A stretch of DNA of 5,795 nt. Source: an uncultured Oscillospiraceae bacterium (GTDB lineage Bacteria > Bacillota_A > Clostridia > Oscillospirales > Oscillospiraceae). The position numbers were made by a program, and so were the translations under genes. The notes beneath the pieces were generated by a model that was given only the letters and a program-made list of their open reading frames with translations, was not told the DNA's origin and did no database searches. Of the stretch, positions 4,079 to 5,795 are shown one piece after another (the stretch's first letter is position 1; each line of letters opens with the position of its first letter). Location: assembly GCA_934589325.1 (NCBI GenBank), contig CAKTNU010000123.1, positions 1 through 5,795 on the forward strand. The letters run 5' to 3'.

Positions 4079-5795
4079 TCATGGCTGCTCGGTACGACCC
4101 ACGCGGCTGGTGAGAATGATCTGGAGTATCCTGGCCGCAGAGCGTCGGAGATCGTCATCAGTCAGGCAAAATTTTTTCAGTCCATGCCGTATGGACAGCT
4201 TATCCAGCGGTGTGCCGGGCATTATCATGTCATTCCCGGCTCCGATGGCGCTGCCGGCGTCGGCAAGGCCGGGAAGCGTGGAGTACCAGTCGGTCATCAC
4301 GATGCCGTCAAAGCCCCACTCACAGCGCAGTACCGCAGTGCACAGGTCGTGGCTGTTCGGGGTGTAGACACCGTTGAGCATATTATAGCTCGTCATCAGC
4401 GCCCTGGGCTGTGCCTCGCGGACGCATATCTCAAAGCCCTTCAGGTATATCTCACGCAGTGCGCGCTCATGAACGATGCTGTCGGACCGGTTGCGGTCGT
4501 CCTCTAGATTGTTGCAGGTGAAGTGCTTTATCGTCGCACTGCAGCCGTCAATGCTCTGCACACCGCGGGTCACTGCAGCGGCGAGCTTGCCGGTGAGCAC
4601 GGGGTCCTCGGAGAAGTACTCAAAATTCCGGCCGCAGAGCGGATTGCGGTGGATATTCATAGCCGGAGCGAGCCATATACTCACGCCGTATTCGTCCATC
4701 TCCCGCGCAACGGCCGCGCCGACACGTTCGCACAGTGCAGTGTTCCAGCTCTGAGCCAGAGCGGTGCCCACAGGGAAGGCCGTAGCGTACTGATACAGCG
4801 TCTTATCCTCCGGAGAGGCGTCGAAGTGCTCACGCACCGGAGCGGGGAGGGCTTTCATGAGGTCATTTATATATGCGCCGTCCTTAAATCTCAGACGGCC
4901 GCGGCTGTTCAGCGCCGACACGCGCAGCAGCCGCAGTCCGGCCGGGCCGTCGGCAAGATTCAGATTCGCAACGCCCTTATCGACGAGCTTGTCAGTTGTG
5001 CGGCCGACGGCACCGGGGGTATAGTTATGGCTCGTGCTGAACATTCCGGCGATGCCGGTGCCGACGCACAGGTCTATCATGTCTCCGGTGGTGAGCTTGG
5101 AGAGAATAGCGCGGACGTTCTCGTCGCGGCACACTGCGGGCTCATAATATTCGGCAGTCCGGGGCCGGATATCCGCGGCATGCAGCTCCAGCTGTATGGC
5201 TGGGGCCGGCTCAACGGCATCCCTGCGTATTGCCGGAGCTATTTCGTCAAATTCCGTTTTCACGGGGCAGATATTGCGGAGCTTCTGCAGCACGGCCGTG
5301 CTGTCGAGAGTGATGACCGCGGCGGGCAGCGTGCTGACGGACGAATTGCCGACACGGATGATGTACCTGCCGGCCTCAAGAATATACGCCGCACGGTGCT
5401 CGGAGTAGCTCGCCATATAATCGAGCGGGAAGCGGATGCAGACCGTCTCCTCCTCACCCGGGGCAAGGGAACGGGTCTTTGCAAAGCCGGTGAGCCGCTG
5501 ATATTCCTTCACAAGCTCGCCCTGAGGCGCGGAGACATATACCTGTACGACCTCCTTGCCGCACATGCCGCCGGTGTTGCGTACAGGCACGGAGACGACT
5601 ATATTGCCGCTCTCGAGACTTACCTCTGCACGGCCGAGTGAAAATCGCGTGTACGACAGGCCGAAGCCGAATGGGTAGCGGCGGGGCGCGTCAAAGCTGT
5701 CGTAATACCGGTATCCCACATAAATGCCCTCGCGGTAGTATTCGTGCAGGGGGTCGCCGTTGAGATAGCTGTACTGCATGGCGCAGGGAACGTCC
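4079..5795 (-). CDS. GH3 beta-glucosidase with permuted domain order, 5' end missing
   Basis: This is a glycoside hydrolase family 3 enzyme, probably a beta-glucosidase releasing glucose from cello-oligosaccharides or plant beta-glucosides. The frame runs open to the right edge (571 visible residues), so the ATG at 5779 is internal. Residues below are counted from that Met. The order is reversed from normal GH3. First comes the end of the alpha/beta-sandwich domain with YPFGFGLSYT (35-44). Next is a fibronectin III-like domain (about 55-150), a linker (155-225), and then the catalytic TIM-barrel domain last (226-555). Barrel motifs are LADGPAGLR (275-283), CGRNFEYFSEDP (382-393), IKHF (417-420) and FDGIVMTDW (490-498). 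Asp497 is the expected nucleophile, in TDW rather than the commoner SDW. The acid/base Glu should lie in the missing N-terminal part. The stop is followed by a hairpin. No signal peptide can be judged. Substrate is inferred from the family; beta-xylosidase or other exo-activities are possible. Confidence 0.93.
   Translation of the reverse strand, partial: DVPCAMQYSYLNGDPLHEYYREGIYVGYRYYDSFDAPRRYPFGFGLSYTRFSLGRAEVSLESGNIVVSVPVRNTGGMCGKEVVQVYVSAPQGELVKEYQRLTGFAKTRSLAPGEEETVCIRFPLDYMASYSEHRAAYILEAGRYIIRVGNSSVSTLPAAVITLDSTAVLQKLRNICPVKTEFDEIAPAIRRDAVEPAPAIQLELHAADIRPRTAEYYEPAVCRDENVRAILSKLTTGDMIDLCVGTGIAGMFSTSHNYTPGAVGRTTDKLVDKGVANLNLADGPAGLRLLRVSALNSRGRLRFKDGAYINDLMKALPAPVREHFDASPEDKTLYQYATAFPVGTALAQSWNTALCERVGAAVAREMDEYGVSIWLAPAMNIHRNPLCGRNFEYFSEDPVLTGKLAAAVTRGVQSIDGCSATIKHFTCNNLEDDRNRSDSIVHERALREIYLKGFEICVREAQPRALMTSYNMLNGVYTPNSHDLCTAVLRCEWGFDGIVMTDWYSTLPGLADAGSAIGAGNDMIMPGTPLDKLSIRHGLKKFCLTDDDLRRSAARILQIILTSRVGRTEQP

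Noticed and set aside
4523..5641. 372-codon open frame on the plus strand opposite the GH3 gene
   Set aside because: It is fully antisense to a well-supported GH3 coding sequence. It has no recognisable domain, and its His/Arg/Gly/Ala-rich composition is typical of shadow frames in GC-rich genes.

Overview
The window looks like chromosomal DNA from an anaerobic, endospore-forming Firmicute of the Clostridia, most likely an Oscillospiraceae/Ruminococcaceae-type gut bacterium. The clues are an oxygen-sensitive 2-hydroxyacyl-CoA dehydratase activator, a SpmA/SpmB spore-maturation pair, an AbrB-type regulator with a clostridial-style zinc ribbon, and a beta-glucosidase with the permuted domain order known from Ruminococcus albus and Butyrivibrio fibrisolvens. 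The genus is inferred from gene content and was not tested by any search.

Layout, left to right. Positions 7-801 (+) hold the ATP-dependent activase of a 2-hydroxyacyl-CoA dehydratase. It is probably the last gene of a fermentation operon that begins off the left edge. A strong bidirectional terminator (863-896) separates it from a convergent flavin reductase-like FMN protein (950-1486, -). Upstream of that, also on the minus strand, is a small AbrB/SpoVT-fold regulator (1565-1810) with its own promoter (1852-1879) and terminator (1524-1558). An AT-rich divergent intergenic region with phased A-tracts (1811-1970) leads to the spmA-spmB pair (1971-3061, +; ATGA stop/start overlap). A SigA-like promoter embedded in the end of spmB drives a YitT-family membrane protein (3119-3985, +). 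A perfect 19-bp hairpin (3995-4036) lies between this gene and a convergent GH3 beta-glucosidase (4079-5795, -), whose 5' end is cut by the right edge.

The genes do not form one pathway. They are short, independent transcription units covering amino-acid or hydroxyacid fermentation, transition-state regulation and sporulation, an integral membrane protein of unknown function, and plant beta-glucoside use. I see no RNA gene, CRISPR array, insertion sequence or phage gene. No wholly new system is evident. The most informative points are the permuted GH3 enzyme, the unusual U-tract-less hairpin, and the regulatory DNA between abrB and spmA.
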